Below are positions 27,947 to 36,428 of a DNA stretch of 64,000 bases, piece after piece. The position numbers were made by a program, and so were the translations under genes. The stretch is from DASSBG01 sp035699085 (GTDB lineage Bacteria > Pseudomonadota > Gammaproteobacteria > Xanthomonadales > Rhodanobacteraceae), in contig DASSBG010000001.1 of the NCBI GenBank assembly GCA_035699085.1, forward strand, positions 1 through 64,000, read 5' to 3'. Every line of letters begins with the position of its first letter. Position 1 is the stretch's first letter. Under the pieces are notes generated by a model. It had not been told where the DNA came from. It ran no database searches and saw only the letters and a list, made by a program, of their open reading frames with translations.

Positions 27947-28446
27947 GGCTGGCGCGGGTCCGGGTGGTCCAGCACCTCGCTGCGCTGGCGCGCGCGCCAG
28001 GCGTCGAGCCGGGAAGCGAGTGCCGGGTCATCGCCGGCCAGCAGCGCGGCGGCAAACAGCGCGGCGTTCACGGCACCGGCGCGGCCGATGGCGAAGCTGG
28101 CGACCGGCACGCCGGCCGGCATCTGCACGATCGACAGCAGTGAATCGAGGCCGTTCAGGGCGCGCGACGGCACCGGCACGCCCAGCACCGGCAGCGGCGT
28201 CTTGGCCGCCAGCATGCCGGGCAGATGGGCCGCACCGCCGGCACCGGCGATGATTGCCCGCAGGCCGCGATCGCGGGCCTGTTCGGCGTATTCGAACAGA
28301 AGGTCGGGCGTGCGGTGCGCCGAAACCACACGGGTCTCGCAGGCAACCTGCAGCGTTTCGAGCGCCTCGACGGCGTGCTGCATGGTGTCCCAATCCGACT
28401 GCGATCCCATCACCACGCCCACCCGCGGCGGCGTCGTTTGCGTCAT
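27943..28446 (-). CDS. purE: 5-(carboxyamino)imidazole ribonucleotide mutase
   Basis: 167 residues from ATG 28446 (MTQTTPPRVGVVMGSQSDWD). Class I PurE signature: GSQSDW phosphate loop, SAHRTPDLLFEYA with the catalytic His, and AGAGGAAHLPGMLAA. It isomerises N5-CAIR to CAIR. A TTG five codons further up is possible, but ATG is preferred. A TACAAT box at 28471-28476 lies 25 bp upstream. It is the first gene of the purE-purK-clc-dxs unit and divergent from the Trm112-like gene. Confidence 0.97.
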   Translation of the reverse strand: MTQTTPPRVGVVMGSQSDWDTMQHAVEALETLQVACETRVVSAHRTPDLLFEYAEQARDRGLRAIIAGAGGAAHLPGMLAAKTPLPVLGVPVPSRALNGLDSLLSIVQMPAGVPVASFAIGRAGAVNAALFAAALLAGDDPALASRLDAWRARQRSEVLDHPDPRQP

Positions 28447-28470
28447 AATCGGGGTGCCCAAAAAGGGGCT

Positions 28471-28476
28471 ATTGTA
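28471..28476 (-). promoter_or_regulatory. Candidate -10 box (TACAAT) for purE
   Basis: TACAAT on the minus strand, 25 bp before the purE ATG, in the 71-bp divergent gap. No recognisable -35 hexamer is seen 16-18 bp upstream, and no PurR-box palindrome was seen. Confidence 0.35.
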
Positions 28477-28517
28477 CGAATACCGCTACCGCTCTGCCCG
28501 CCTGCGCGAATTGGATC

Positions 28518-28787
28518 ATGGACAAGCACCTGCTGGACATCCTCTGCTGCCCGCAAAGCAAGGCCCCGCTGCGGCCGCTGCGTGGCGCCGAGTTGGAGGC
28601 GCTGAACCGCGCGGTCGGCGCCGGCACCCTCCTGACGGTGGACGGCGCGCCGGTGGCGCAGCCGCTGCAGGCCGGCCTGATCACCGTTGACGGCAAGGTC
28701 GTCTACCGCGTCGAGGACGACATCCCGGTCCTGCTGGTGGAGGAAGCCATCGGCACCACGCAGCTGAACGAATTCCCAACCAGTTGA
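28518..28787 (+). CDS. Trm112-family small protein
   Basis: 89 residues: MDKHLLDILCCPQSKAPLR at the N terminus and VYRVEDDIPVLLVEEA at the C terminus, the two halves of the Trm112p/YcaR fold (PF03966). The typical E. coli relative is about 60 residues; here a middle insert (RAVGAGTLLTVDGAPVAQPL) lengthens it. Family members act as small activators of methyltransferases in eukaryotes; the bacterial role is unclear. It is 78 bp upstream of the DUF1631 gene, on the same strand. Confidence 0.85.
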   Translation: MDKHLLDILCCPQSKAPLRPLRGAELEALNRAVGAGTLLTVDGAPVAQPLQAGLITVDGKVVYRVEDDIPVLLVEEAIGTTQLNEFPTS

Positions 28788-28865
28788 CACTTTGCGAGCG
28801 CAATCACATATTGACGGCCGCTGCCGGCCGATTCTTCATGGGGTCACCTTCCCCGGGGCCACGAG

Positions 28866-31229
28866 ATGAGCATGAGCCAGACCACGGACCAGTCCAAGGT
28901 CGTCAGCCTGGGCGAGCGCCAGCCACCGGGCGAGCGTGTCGGGGAACTGCTGGGTGCGGTCCGCACCATCACGACCACGCGCTGCCGGGCGCTGGTCGCC
29001 AGCCTGTTCGAACATGTCGACGACGCGCTGTTCGATCTCGCCGAGAAGGCCGAGAACAACGCCGTGCAGACGCAGTATTTCGACGGCATGCGCGAGGCGC
29101 GCAAGAAGCGTCAACTGGTCGAACGCAAGTTTCTTGACCACATCAACCACAATTTCGGCCTGTTTGCCGCGGCCAAACCGACGGTCTCGCGCACCACGCC
29201 CGAAGCCGCCGGCAGCGACGGCGAGCTGAGCCTGGTCGACGATCGCGAGCTGGAGGAGTCGCTGGCCATCGCCAGCATGACGAGCAAGGCGGAGAACCGT
29301 TACGCACGCCAGCTCTATACGGTCAACCAGCGGCTGTCGGTGATCTGCGGCGGCACCCGCATCGACCTCACCACCAACCCGTTGGCACCGGCCGCGTTGG
29401 CGCAGTGCTTCCGCCAGGCGATGACCGAGCTGGAAGCCGACGTCAAGGTCAAGCTGATCATCTACAAGCTGTTCGAGCGCTATGCCCTGTCGGCGCTGGA
29501 CCCGCTCTACGACGCGGTCAACATCGACCTGATCCGCGCCGGCGTGCTGCCGCAGTTGCGGCCGGCCGCACGGCGGCCTGCGGGCACCTCGGCGGCCACC
29601 GACGCCGCGGCCGCCGACCGGGAAACGGCCGAGGCGGAGGCCAGCGACGCTGCCGCCACGGACTACGCCGCGCCAGACGGCCCGCAGGCCCGCTACAGCG
29701 AGCAGCTGTACCAGACCGTCAACGCCTTGCTGGCCACCCGCCGCCATCGCGGCGCCGGCAGCGGCATGCCCGCGACCGGCCATGCGGCGCAACCGGCGCT
29801 GGGCGCCGAGGACCTGCTTGCCGCCATCAGCCTGCTGCAGCAACAGGCGCCGCCCGCGCCCATGGCGCTGGACCAGCTCGACGATGACACCACCTTGTCG
29901 CTCCGCCAGCTCAAGCTGGCGCTGCAGATGCAGCTGCGCAAGCTGGGCCGGGCCGACAAGGGCCATGTCTCCGGCGCCGACGAGGACACCATCGACCTGG
30001 TTGGCATGCTGTTCGAATACATCCTGCAGGACCGCAACCTGCCGGCGCAGATGCAGGCGCTGCTGGGGCGGTTGCAGATCCCCTACCTCAAGGTGGCGAT
30101 CCTCGACAAACATGCCTTCGCGCAGGCCGCGCACCCGGCGCGCCAGTTGCTCGACGCCATGGCCGACGCGGCCAAGGGCTGGTCACAGGAATCGGATCGC
30201 GACCTGCGGCTGTTCAACGAGGTCAAGAACGTGGTTGAGTCGCTGCTGCACAGCTTCGACGACGACACGGCGATCTTCGAGCGCCTGCTGGCGCGCTTCC
30301 AGCAGTTCGTCGCCAGCAACAACCAGCGCGCGGAACTGGCCGAGCAGCGCGCGGCCGAATCCGCCCGCGGCCGGGAGAAGCTGCAGGCGGCACGCCGCGC
30401 CGCCGCGCGCGAGGTGCTGAGCCGGGTGCAAAAGCAGGAACTGCCGGACCTGATCCGCAACGTGCTGACGCGGCCATGGGCAAACTACCTGGTGCTGACC
30501 TTGCTTCGCCGCGGCGAGGACACCAGCGAGTGGCGCGACGCCGTCCGTTTCATCGACGACGTCGTCTGGAGTGCGCGGCCGATGGACAGCGAGGCCGACC
30601 GCCAGCGGCTGCGCGACATGCTGCCGCCGATGGAGCGGCTGCTGCGCCACGGCCTGGCCACGGTCGCCTTCCACGAAAGCGACATCAAGCGCCTGATGCA
30701 GGCGCTGGGGCGCTTCTACCGCGTGCAACTCGGCGAGCCGGAGCCGCAGGCGGGTGCCGCCGAACCCGCCGCCGGCGAAGACGACCACCGGCCGATCATC
30801 CCCGCAACCATCGAGCCCATCGCCGCGCCGCCAGCCGACGAGGACGAGTCGCCGGCCGCGGGCGAGCCTGCCGCCGACGACAGGCCGGCCATGCAGCAGG
30901 CCCGCGCGCTGCGGGTCGGCAACTGGGTGGAGTTCCTCGGCGAGGGCAACAGCAGGGACCGCGCCAAGCTCTCCTGGATCAGCCCGATCAGCGCCAAGTA
31001 CCTGTTCGTCAACCGCCGCGGCCTGAAGGTCTGTGACATGACCTTGCAGCACCTTGCCAACACCATCGAATCGGGCAAGACGGTGGTACTGGAGGAGGTG
31101 CCGCTGTTCGATCGCGCGCTGGATGCGATCGTCGAGCGCCTCAAGCAGGACCAGCCGGCGTCGGCCAGGACCGCGACAGCCACCGCGCCCGCGGCCGCGC
31201 CGACCAAGACCCCCAGCGACCCGGCATGA
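28866..31229 (+). CDS. DUF1631 family protein
   Basis: 787 residues that match DUF1631 as I know it in gammaproteobacteria: MREARKKRQLVERKFLDHIN near residue 75, a long helical central part, and a C-terminal small beta domain starting VGNWVEFLGEGNSRDRAKLS followed by WISPISAKYLFVNRRGLKV. That last part resembles a PilZ-like barrel, but I see no c-di-GMP RxxxR signature. Ala/Glu/Pro-rich linkers lie around 230-265 and 640-680. There is no signal peptide or membrane segment, so it is cytoplasmic. It overlaps nadC by ATGA. The function is not established. Confidence 0.88.
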   Translation: MSMSQTTDQSKVVSLGERQPPGERVGELLGAVRTITTTRCRALVASLFEHVDDALFDLAEKAENNAVQTQYFDGMREARKKRQLVERKFLDHINHNFGLFAAAKPTVSRTTPEAAGSDGELSLVDDRELEESLAIASMTSKAENRYARQLYTVNQRLSVICGGTRIDLTTNPLAPAALAQCFRQAMTELEADVKVKLIIYKLFERYALSALDPLYDAVNIDLIRAGVLPQLRPAARRPAGTSAATDAAAADRETAEAEASDAAATDYAAPDGPQARYSEQLYQTVNALLATRRHRGAGSGMPATGHAAQPALGAEDLLAAISLLQQQAPPAPMALDQLDDDTTLSLRQLKLALQMQLRKLGRADKGHVSGADEDTIDLVGMLFEYILQDRNLPAQMQALLGRLQIPYLKVAILDKHAFAQAAHPARQLLDAMADAAKGWSQESDRDLRLFNEVKNVVESLLHSFDDDTAIFERLLARFQQFVASNNQRAELAEQRAAESARGREKLQAARRAAAREVLSRVQKQELPDLIRNVLTRPWANYLVLTLLRRGEDTSEWRDAVRFIDDVVWSARPMDSEADRQRLRDMLPPMERLLRHGLATVAFHESDIKRLMQALGRFYRVQLGEPEPQAGAAEPAAGEDDHRPIIPATIEPIAAPPADEDESPAAGEPAADDRPAMQQARALRVGNWVEFLGEGNSRDRAKLSWISPISAKYLFVNRRGLKVCDMTLQHLANTIESGKTVVLEEVPLFDRALDAIVERLKQDQPASARTATATAPAAAPTKTPSDPA

Positions 31230-32080
31230 GTCGACTCCAGGCACCGCCCATGGCGGCGGTGCTCGCTGATGTCCGCGCCGCGCTGGCCGAGGACATAGGC
31301 AGTGGCGACGCCACCGCCGACCTGATCCCGCCACATGTACGCGCGGAAGCCGCCGTCGTCTGCAGGGAGGACGCCGTGCTGGCTGGCGCACCCTGGTTCG
31401 CGGCCTGCCTGCGCGAATTGGACCCCGACATGGCCATCGACTGGCAGGTGCACGATGGCGCGCAGGTGCGTGCCGGCAGCCAGGTGTGCCGAGTCAACGG
31501 TCAGGCGCGCGCGCTGCTCAGCGCCGAGCGCAGCGCACTCAATTTCCTTCAGCTGCTCTCCGGCACCGCCACCACCACCGCCCGCCACGTCGCCGCCGTG
31601 GCCGGCAGCGGCGCCGTGGTGCTTGATACGCGCAAGACCCTTCCGGGCCTGCGCCAGGCCCAGAAGTACGCGGTCCGCTGCGGCGGCGGCACAAACCATC
31701 GCATGGGCCTGGATGACGCCATGCTGATCAAGGAAAACCACATCGCGGTGGCCGGCTCGCTGCGCGCGGCGGTGGCGGCGGCCCGGGCCAACCACCCGCA
31801 GCTCCCGCTGGAGGTCGAAGTCGAGGACCTGCGCGAGCTGGAGGAGGCCCTGCTGGCTGGCGTCGACCGCATCATGCTTGATGAATTCGACGACGCCGAC
31901 ATTGCCCGGGCGGTGGCGCGGACCGCTGGCCAGGTGCCGCTGGAGGTTTCCGGCGGCGTGGAGCTGGAACGTCTGTCTGCGCTGGCACGGCTGGGCATCG
32001 ACTACATCTCGATCGGAGCCCTGACCAAGCACGTGCACGCGATCGATCTTTCGATGCGCATCCACTTCCGCGAGCGCTGA
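31226..32080 (+). CDS. nadC: Nicotinate-nucleotide pyrophosphorylase (carboxylating)
   Basis: 284 residues, normal length. Key blocks are EDIGSGDATADLIPP, LNFLQLLSGTATTTA, VVLDTRKTLPGLRQAQKYAV with RxxGGG-type RCGGGTNHRMGLDDAMLIKE, and EVEVEDLRELEEAL. It converts quinolinate and PRPP to nicotinate mononucleotide in de novo NAD synthesis. Its start overlaps the DUF1631 stop by 4 bp. Just after its stop lies a long inverted repeat that may end the transcript. Confidence 0.97.
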   Translation: MSRLQAPPMAAVLADVRAALAEDIGSGDATADLIPPHVRAEAAVVCREDAVLAGAPWFAACLRELDPDMAIDWQVHDGAQVRAGSQVCRVNGQARALLSAERSALNFLQLLSGTATTTARHVAAVAGSGAVVLDTRKTLPGLRQAQKYAVRCGGGTNHRMGLDDAMLIKENHIAVAGSLRAAVAAARANHPQLPLEVEVEDLRELEEALLAGVDRIMLDEFDDADIARAVARTAGQVPLEVSGGVELERLSALARLGIDYISIGALTKHVHAIDLSMRIHFRER

Positions 32081-32096
32081 GCAAATACCGGAAAAA

Positions 32097-32173
32097 CCGG
32101 GGTCAGAGTGCACTTTTCAGCCGGTAACCGGCCGGCGACGACACGATCGAGGAAAAGTGTACTCTGACCCCGG
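32097..32173. repeat. Inverted-repeat element with GGGGTCAGAGT(G/A)CACTTTTC arms (REP/RAYT-type)
   Basis: Arms of 22 bp (32097-32118 and 32152-32173) are reverse complements with a single mismatch; the 33-bp centre contains its own small CCGGT-aa-CCGG hairpin. The arm sequence is the kind I associate with non-coding repeats mobilised by REP-associated tyrosine transposases in gammaproteobacteria. It lies between the nadC stop and the convergent FHA gene and could serve as a terminator for both. No transposase is in the window. Confidence 0.65.
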
Positions 32174-32177
32174 CCGG

Positions 32178-32906
32178 CTACCACCACCAAACCAGCGCCA
32201 GCACCACGATTGCGACGAGGACGGCGGCGATAACCCATGCGGGGCGCGGCGGAGGCATGCCGCGGCGCTTCGGCTGCGACGTTCTGCCCGGTTCAATCAG
32301 CGCAAACCGCACATCGTCCAGTGCCAGCTCGTCGCCAGGATGCAGCACCGCCCGCGTCACCCGCTCGCCATTGACGAAGCTGCCATTGGTCGATTCAAGG
32401 TCGACCACCTCGACGCCGCCGTCGACCAGGTTGAGCTGGGCATGGCGGCGCGAGATCTCCAATGACTCGATGCGGATGTCGCAATCCCGGTGGCGCCCAC
32501 AGACCATGCCGTCCTGCAGGGCAAAGCTGCGGCCCAGCACCGGGCCCGACAGCCCGCGCAGCACCAGGCTTGGCAGGGCCTCGTGGAGACGCGTCTGCGC
32601 CTGGTCGTGCGGCAGCTGCGGGTCATGCCCTTTCACCAGCTGGCAGACCACCGGCCCGAAGCGCAGCAGGTCGCCGACATGCAGCTCGGTTTCGTGATGC
32701 AACCAGCCGCCGTTGAGGGCCGTGACGGCGTCGTCGCGGCGCAAGTGCAGGCGCACGTGCTCGCCTTCGGCCTCGAAGCGTGCGTGCTGGGGCGTGATGC
32801 CTTCGCCGTGCAGGCGCACATCGCAGCGTGCGCCGCTGCCGAGGGTGGTGGTCCCCTGCTTCAGTTCGACTGCCGCATGCTCGCCATTCGGAAAATCGAG
32901 ACGCAT
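32178..32906 (-). CDS. FHA-domain protein with C-terminal membrane anchor
   Basis: 242 residues from ATG 32906 (MRLDFPNGEHAAVE); TTG 32912 is an alternative. The second half has a canonical FHA phosphothreonine-binding domain: CGRHRDCDIRIE, ISRRHAQLNL and STNGSFVNGERV with the R, S, H and N positions intact. The first 85 residues look like a divergent FHA copy (TLGSGARCDVRLHGEGITPQ). A hydrophobic helix ends the protein (PAWVIAAVLVAIVVLALVWWW), so it is probably tail-anchored with FHA domains in the cytoplasm. No kinase, phosphatase or secretion-system gene is nearby. The partner is unknown. Confidence 0.88.
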   Translation of the reverse strand: MRLDFPNGEHAAVELKQGTTTLGSGARCDVRLHGEGITPQHARFEAEGEHVRLHLRRDDAVTALNGGWLHHETELHVGDLLRFGPVVCQLVKGHDPQLPHDQAQTRLHEALPSLVLRGLSGPVLGRSFALQDGMVCGRHRDCDIRIESLEISRRHAQLNLVDGGVEVVDLESTNGSFVNGERVTRAVLHPGDELALDDVRFALIEPGRTSQPKRRGMPPPRPAWVIAAVLVAIVVLALVWWW

Positions 32907-33333
32907 CGGCAAACACCCCTGTTCGGAACGCGCTCCTTCCGCCCATCATAGCGGAAAGCCGGGCCGCGGGCCGGATGGCAACGCGGGACTCGGGAACGCC
33001 CTTGCCGCCATTCCCGACCGCCCGCAACCATCCGGAACCTTCGCCGGATGCAGCTTCGGCACGGCTGCGACGCGGATCACGCGGCCGACTTCGTCGGCTG
33101 TTGGGTTCGCTTCGCTCACCGCCAACCTGCGTTGCATCCGGACTTCGGCAGGCCGCCGCGCGCCTCGCACGGGTCCCGGCTCCCGGATCGCTTCGGTTAT
33201 GTCGCGGATCACGCGGCTGACTTCGTCGGCTGTTGGGGTTCGCTTCGCTCACCGCCAACCTGCGTTGCATCCGGACTTCGGCGGGCCGCCGCGCGCCTCG
33301 CGGCTCCCGGCTCCCTGCCCCCCGAGCCCCGAG
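32907..33333. repeat. Intergenic region with a 106-bp sequence present twice
   Basis: No gene is supported here. A segment beginning CGCGGATCACGCGG occurs at about 33071-33176 and again at 33203-33308 (offset 132 bp), each copy containing GTTGGGTTCGCTTCGCTCACCG or the GGGG variant, then CCAACCTGCG and TTGCATCCGGACTTCGG. The core matches the palindrome family of the 49-kb array. CGGGTCCCGG-type heptamer remnants follow the first copy. The region separates sspB from the downstream FHA gene. Confidence 0.75.
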
Positions 33334-33729
33334 CTACTTCACCACCCGCAGATGCGGGCCGGGGCGCGGCGGGGTGTCGTCGCCGGACGGCCCGGCTGGC
33401 GGCGCGTCGGGCGGTGGCGCGTCCTCGGGCTGGAACATCAGGCCCTGGCCGTTTTCCTGGGCGTAAATCGCGGAGACGGCGGCCATAGGCACCACCACGG
33501 GCCGGGCGACGCCGGAGAAGCGGGCGTTGAAATGCACCAGCTCGTTCTCCATCTGCAGGCCCGACACCGCGTGCGGGGCGAGGTTGAGCACCACCTTGCC
33601 ATCCTTGACCGCCTGCGGGGGCACCTCGACGCCGGCCACCGTGGCGTCCACCAGCAGGTAGGGCGTCAGCTGGTTGTCGAGTATCCACTGGTGGATGGCG
33701 CGCAGCAGGTACGGCCGGTTGGAGGTCAT
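33334..33729 (-). CDS. sspB: ClpXP protease specificity-enhancing factor SspB
   Basis: 131 residues from ATG 33729 (MTSNRPYLLRAIHQWILDNQ); the longer frame upstream is a shadow of sspA. The conserved SspB core TPYLLVDATVAGVEVPPQ, LNLAPHAVSGLQMENELVHF and RFSGVARPVVVPMAAVSAIY is complete, followed by a Pro-rich linker and a short C-terminal tail HLRVVK that resembles the ClpX-binding peptide (LRVVK). SspB delivers ssrA-tagged proteins to ClpXP. It is 14 bp after sspA. Confidence 0.96.
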   Translation of the reverse strand: MTSNRPYLLRAIHQWILDNQLTPYLLVDATVAGVEVPPQAVKDGKVVLNLAPHAVSGLQMENELVHFNARFSGVARPVVVPMAAVSAIYAQENGQGLMFQPEDAPPPDAPPAGPSGDDTPPRPGPHLRVVK

Positions 33730-33743
33730 GTGCGCCGGAGTGT

Positions 33744-34370
33744 TCACTCGCGCAGCGCCTTCTCCTCGAGCGTCACGCTGCGGCCGAAGCCCTGGCTGCG
33801 GAAGATGCGCTCCCCGTAGTCGATGATGGCCTTGGCTTCCCGCGGCAGATCGATGCCGAGGTTGGGCAGGCGCCAGATGATCGGCGCCACGAGGCAATCG
33901 GCGAGGCTGACCTCGCTGCCGAGGAAGAACCGGGAGGCCTTGAACAACGGCAAGGCCGCCACCAGTGCCGCGTGCAGGTGCTTTCGCGCGGTCTCGGCCG
34001 GCCGGCCGCCGGTGCGGATCACCGTGATCAGCGGCAGCCATTCCTGCTCGATGCGGATCATCGCCAGGCGCAGTCGCGCGCGCGACAGCGGATCCACCGG
34101 CATCAGTGGCGGGTGCGGATAGCGCTCGTCGATGTATTCGCAGATGACTGCGGTGTCATACAGCACCAGGTCGCGATCGACGAGTGTCGGCAGCGTGCCG
34201 TGCGGGTTGAGTTCGGTGAGATCGCCGGGCAGCCTCGACGGGTCGACCACGATGCGGTCGTAGCCCACGCCCTTGGCCGCCAGCACCATGCGGACGCGAT
34301 GGCTCTGCACTTCGTCGGCGGACGAGTAGAGCGTGAGGATGGTGCGCAAGCGCGTGTTGGTCTGTGACAT
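33744..34370 (-). CDS. sspA: Stringent starvation protein A
   Basis: 208 residues from ATG 34370 (MSQTNTRLRTILTLYSSADE). It has a GST-like fold: thioredoxin domain with DLTELNPHGTLPTLVDRDL and DTAVICEYIDERYPHPPL, then the all-helical domain containing SLADCLVAPIIWRL. SspA binds RNA polymerase and affects stress and stationary-phase transcription. The sspA-sspB pair follows petC as in other gammaproteobacteria, with a 59-bp gap that suggests cotranscription with the bc1 operon. Confidence 0.96.
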   Translation of the reverse strand: MSQTNTRLRTILTLYSSADEVQSHRVRMVLAAKGVGYDRIVVDPSRLPGDLTELNPHGTLPTLVDRDLVLYDTAVICEYIDERYPHPPLMPVDPLSRARLRLAMIRIEQEWLPLITVIRTGGRPAETARKHLHAALVAALPLFKASRFFLGSEVSLADCLVAPIIWRLPNLGIDLPREAKAIIDYGERIFRSQGFGRSVTLEEKALRE

Positions 34371-34429
34371 CGTGCTATTCCCCGCGGCAAGCTGGCGCAC
34401 GTCCGCGCTTGGTCGCGACCGTTCCAGCA

Positions 34430-35164
34430 TCAATGCACGTCCTTCCAGTACTGGCGCTTCAGAAGATAGGCCAGCAACGTAAACAGGCCTATATACAGTA
34501 CCACCCACGCCCCCATGGAGCGGCGAATCAGCGCCGCCGGCTCCGACGCGTACTCCAGGAAGCTGGTCAGGTCGCTGACCGCCTCGTCGTACTGGGCCGG
34601 CGTCAGGCGCCCCGGCTTGACCAGTGCCAGCTTGATCCCTTCCGGCGAGTGGGGGTCCTCCACTGCCTTCTGGATACCCTGCAACGACCACAGCACGTTG
34701 GGCATCGACGCATTCGGGAACACGGTGTTGTTCCAGCCGACCGGCCGCGACGGGTCGAGGTAGAAGCCCTTGAGGTAGTTGAACACCCAGTCGGGGCCCT
34801 TGGCGCGCACTTCCAGCGACAGGTCCGGCGGGGCCTTGCCGAACCACTTGGCCGCGTCCTCCTCCGGCATCGCCGAAACGATGTGGTCGTCGAAGCGGGC
34901 GTTCGTGAAGTTGAGATCGCGCATCACCTGCTCCTTGGTCAGGCCAAGGTCCTCGGCCATGCGCGAGTAGCGGAGGTACTTCAGCGAATGACAGCCGGCG
35001 CAGTAGTTGAAGAACAACTTGGCCCCATGCTGCAAGGCCGCGGCGTCGTGGATGTTGGCGTTGGACGGCGCCAGTTCGCCACCTTCTTCGGCCGCCGTCG
35101 CGACCTGCGCGGCAAGAACCAGGGCACAGGCCAGGGAAAGAATTGCCAGCAGTCGCTTAGTCAT
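34430..35164 (-). CDS. petC: Ubiquinol-cytochrome c reductase, cytochrome c1
   Basis: 244 residues. Signal peptide MTKRLLAILSLACALVLAAQ..ATAAE, haem c site FNYCAGCHSLKYLRYSR (CxxCH), axial-Met region near SAMPEEDAAKWFGKAPPDLS, and a C-terminal anchor GAWVVLYIGLFTLLAYLLKR. It accepts electrons from the Rieske centre and passes them to soluble cytochrome c at the periplasmic face of the inner membrane. It overlaps petB by 8 bp. It is fully bacterial in length, with no b fusion. Confidence 0.97.
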   Translation of the reverse strand: MTKRLLAILSLACALVLAAQVATAAEEGGELAPSNANIHDAAALQHGAKLFFNYCAGCHSLKYLRYSRMAEDLGLTKEQVMRDLNFTNARFDDHIVSAMPEEDAAKWFGKAPPDLSLEVRAKGPDWVFNYLKGFYLDPSRPVGWNNTVFPNASMPNVLWSLQGIQKAVEDPHSPEGIKLALVKPGRLTPAQYDEAVSDLTSFLEYASEPAALIRRSMGAWVVLYIGLFTLLAYLLKRQYWKDVH

Positions 35165-36428
35165 GCGTCGTCACCCGATCCGGTACCGGTTTTGTCTTTT
35201 CGAGGCCGAAGAACGTGTAGGCCCAGACGAACAGGAAGAAGCCGAAGTAGACCACCACCCAGAAGCGGCCGAACAGGTTTTCCCAGAAGGTGATGTCGGC
35301 GCCCGGCCCGAACAGCAGCGGGATGGCTTCGGTGGTGAGCTCGGCGCCAACCATGCCAAGGCAGATGAAGGACAGCGCAAACAATGTCAGCGCCACCTTG
35401 TAGCCCACCCCGCGATAACGGATCGACTTGACCCGGCCGCGATCGATCCACGGCACGAGGAACAGCAGGACGATGGACGCAGCCATGGTCAGCACGCCCG
35501 GCAACTTGGCCGGGATCATGCGCAGGATCGCGTAGAACGGGGTGAAGTACCAGACCGGCTTGATGAAGGGCGGCGTCACCAGCGAGTTCGCCGGCACGGC
35601 GTTGTCGTGCTCCAGGAACCAGCCGCCGACGGTGGGCGCGAAGAAGATGATGAAGGCGCAGATGATCAGGAAAAAGCCGACGCCGACCATGTCCTTCATC
35701 GTGTAGTACGGATGGAAAGGGATGCCATCCAGAGGCCGGCCCTGGCCGTCCTTGTGCTTCTTGATCTCGACGCCATCGGGGTTGTTGGAGCCCACCTCGT
35801 GCAGCGCGCCCAGGTGCAGCACCACCAGCAGCAGCAGCACCAGCGGCAGCGCAATCACGTGCAGTGCGAAAAACCGGTTCAGCGTGGAGTCGGCCGGCAG
35901 GAAGTTGCCCATGATCCAGGTGACCAGCGTGTCGCCGATGACCGGGATGGCGCCGAACAGCGAAATGATCACCTTGGCGCCCCAGAACGACATGTTGCCC
36001 CAGGGCAGCACGTAGCCCATGAAGGCCTCGGCCATCAGCACCAGGAAGATCACCATGCCGAGCAGCCAGACCAATTCGCGCGGCTTCTTGAAGGAGCCGT
36101 ACATCAGGCCGCGGAACATGTGCAGGTACACCACCACGAAGAACATCGAGGCGCCGGTGGTGTGCATGTAGCGGATCAGCCAGCCCCACTGCACGTCGCG
36201 CATGATGTACTGCACGGAGTCGAAGGCGCCGGCCGCGCTGGGGTTGTAGTACATCGTCAGGAAGATGCCGGTCAGGATCTGGTTGGCCAGAACCAGCATC
36301 GCCAGCGAACCCCAGTAGTACATGAAGTTGAAGTTCTTCGGCGCGTAGTACTCCGTCATGTGCTTGCGATACATCGGCATCATGCCGGGCGCGCGCTCGT
36401 TGATCCATTGCATCAGGCTGGCCATCAT
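35157..36428 (-). CDS. petB: Ubiquinol-cytochrome c reductase, cytochrome b
   Basis: 423 residues, a single-chain cytochrome b. Haem-ligand histidines appear in HTTGASMFFVVVYLHMFRGL and HVIALPLVLLLLVVLHLGAL; the Qo-site motif is GYVLPWGNMSFWGAKVI and the PEWY-equivalent is KPVWYFTPFYAIL, where PEWY reads PVWY. Eight or more membrane helices follow in the usual order. It carries the Qo and Qi quinone sites of complex III. It starts 4 bp inside petA (ATGA). Confidence 0.97.
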   Translation of the reverse strand: MMASLMQWINERAPGMMPMYRKHMTEYYAPKNFNFMYYWGSLAMLVLANQILTGIFLTMYYNPSAAGAFDSVQYIMRDVQWGWLIRYMHTTGASMFFVVVYLHMFRGLMYGSFKKPRELVWLLGMVIFLVLMAEAFMGYVLPWGNMSFWGAKVIISLFGAIPVIGDTLVTWIMGNFLPADSTLNRFFALHVIALPLVLLLLVVLHLGALHEVGSNNPDGVEIKKHKDGQGRPLDGIPFHPYYTMKDMVGVGFFLIICAFIIFFAPTVGGWFLEHDNAVPANSLVTPPFIKPVWYFTPFYAILRMIPAKLPGVLTMAASIVLLFLVPWIDRGRVKSIRYRGVGYKVALTLFALSFICLGMVGAELTTEAIPLLFGPGADITFWENLFGRFWVVVYFGFFLFVWAYTFFGLEKTKPVPDRVTTHD

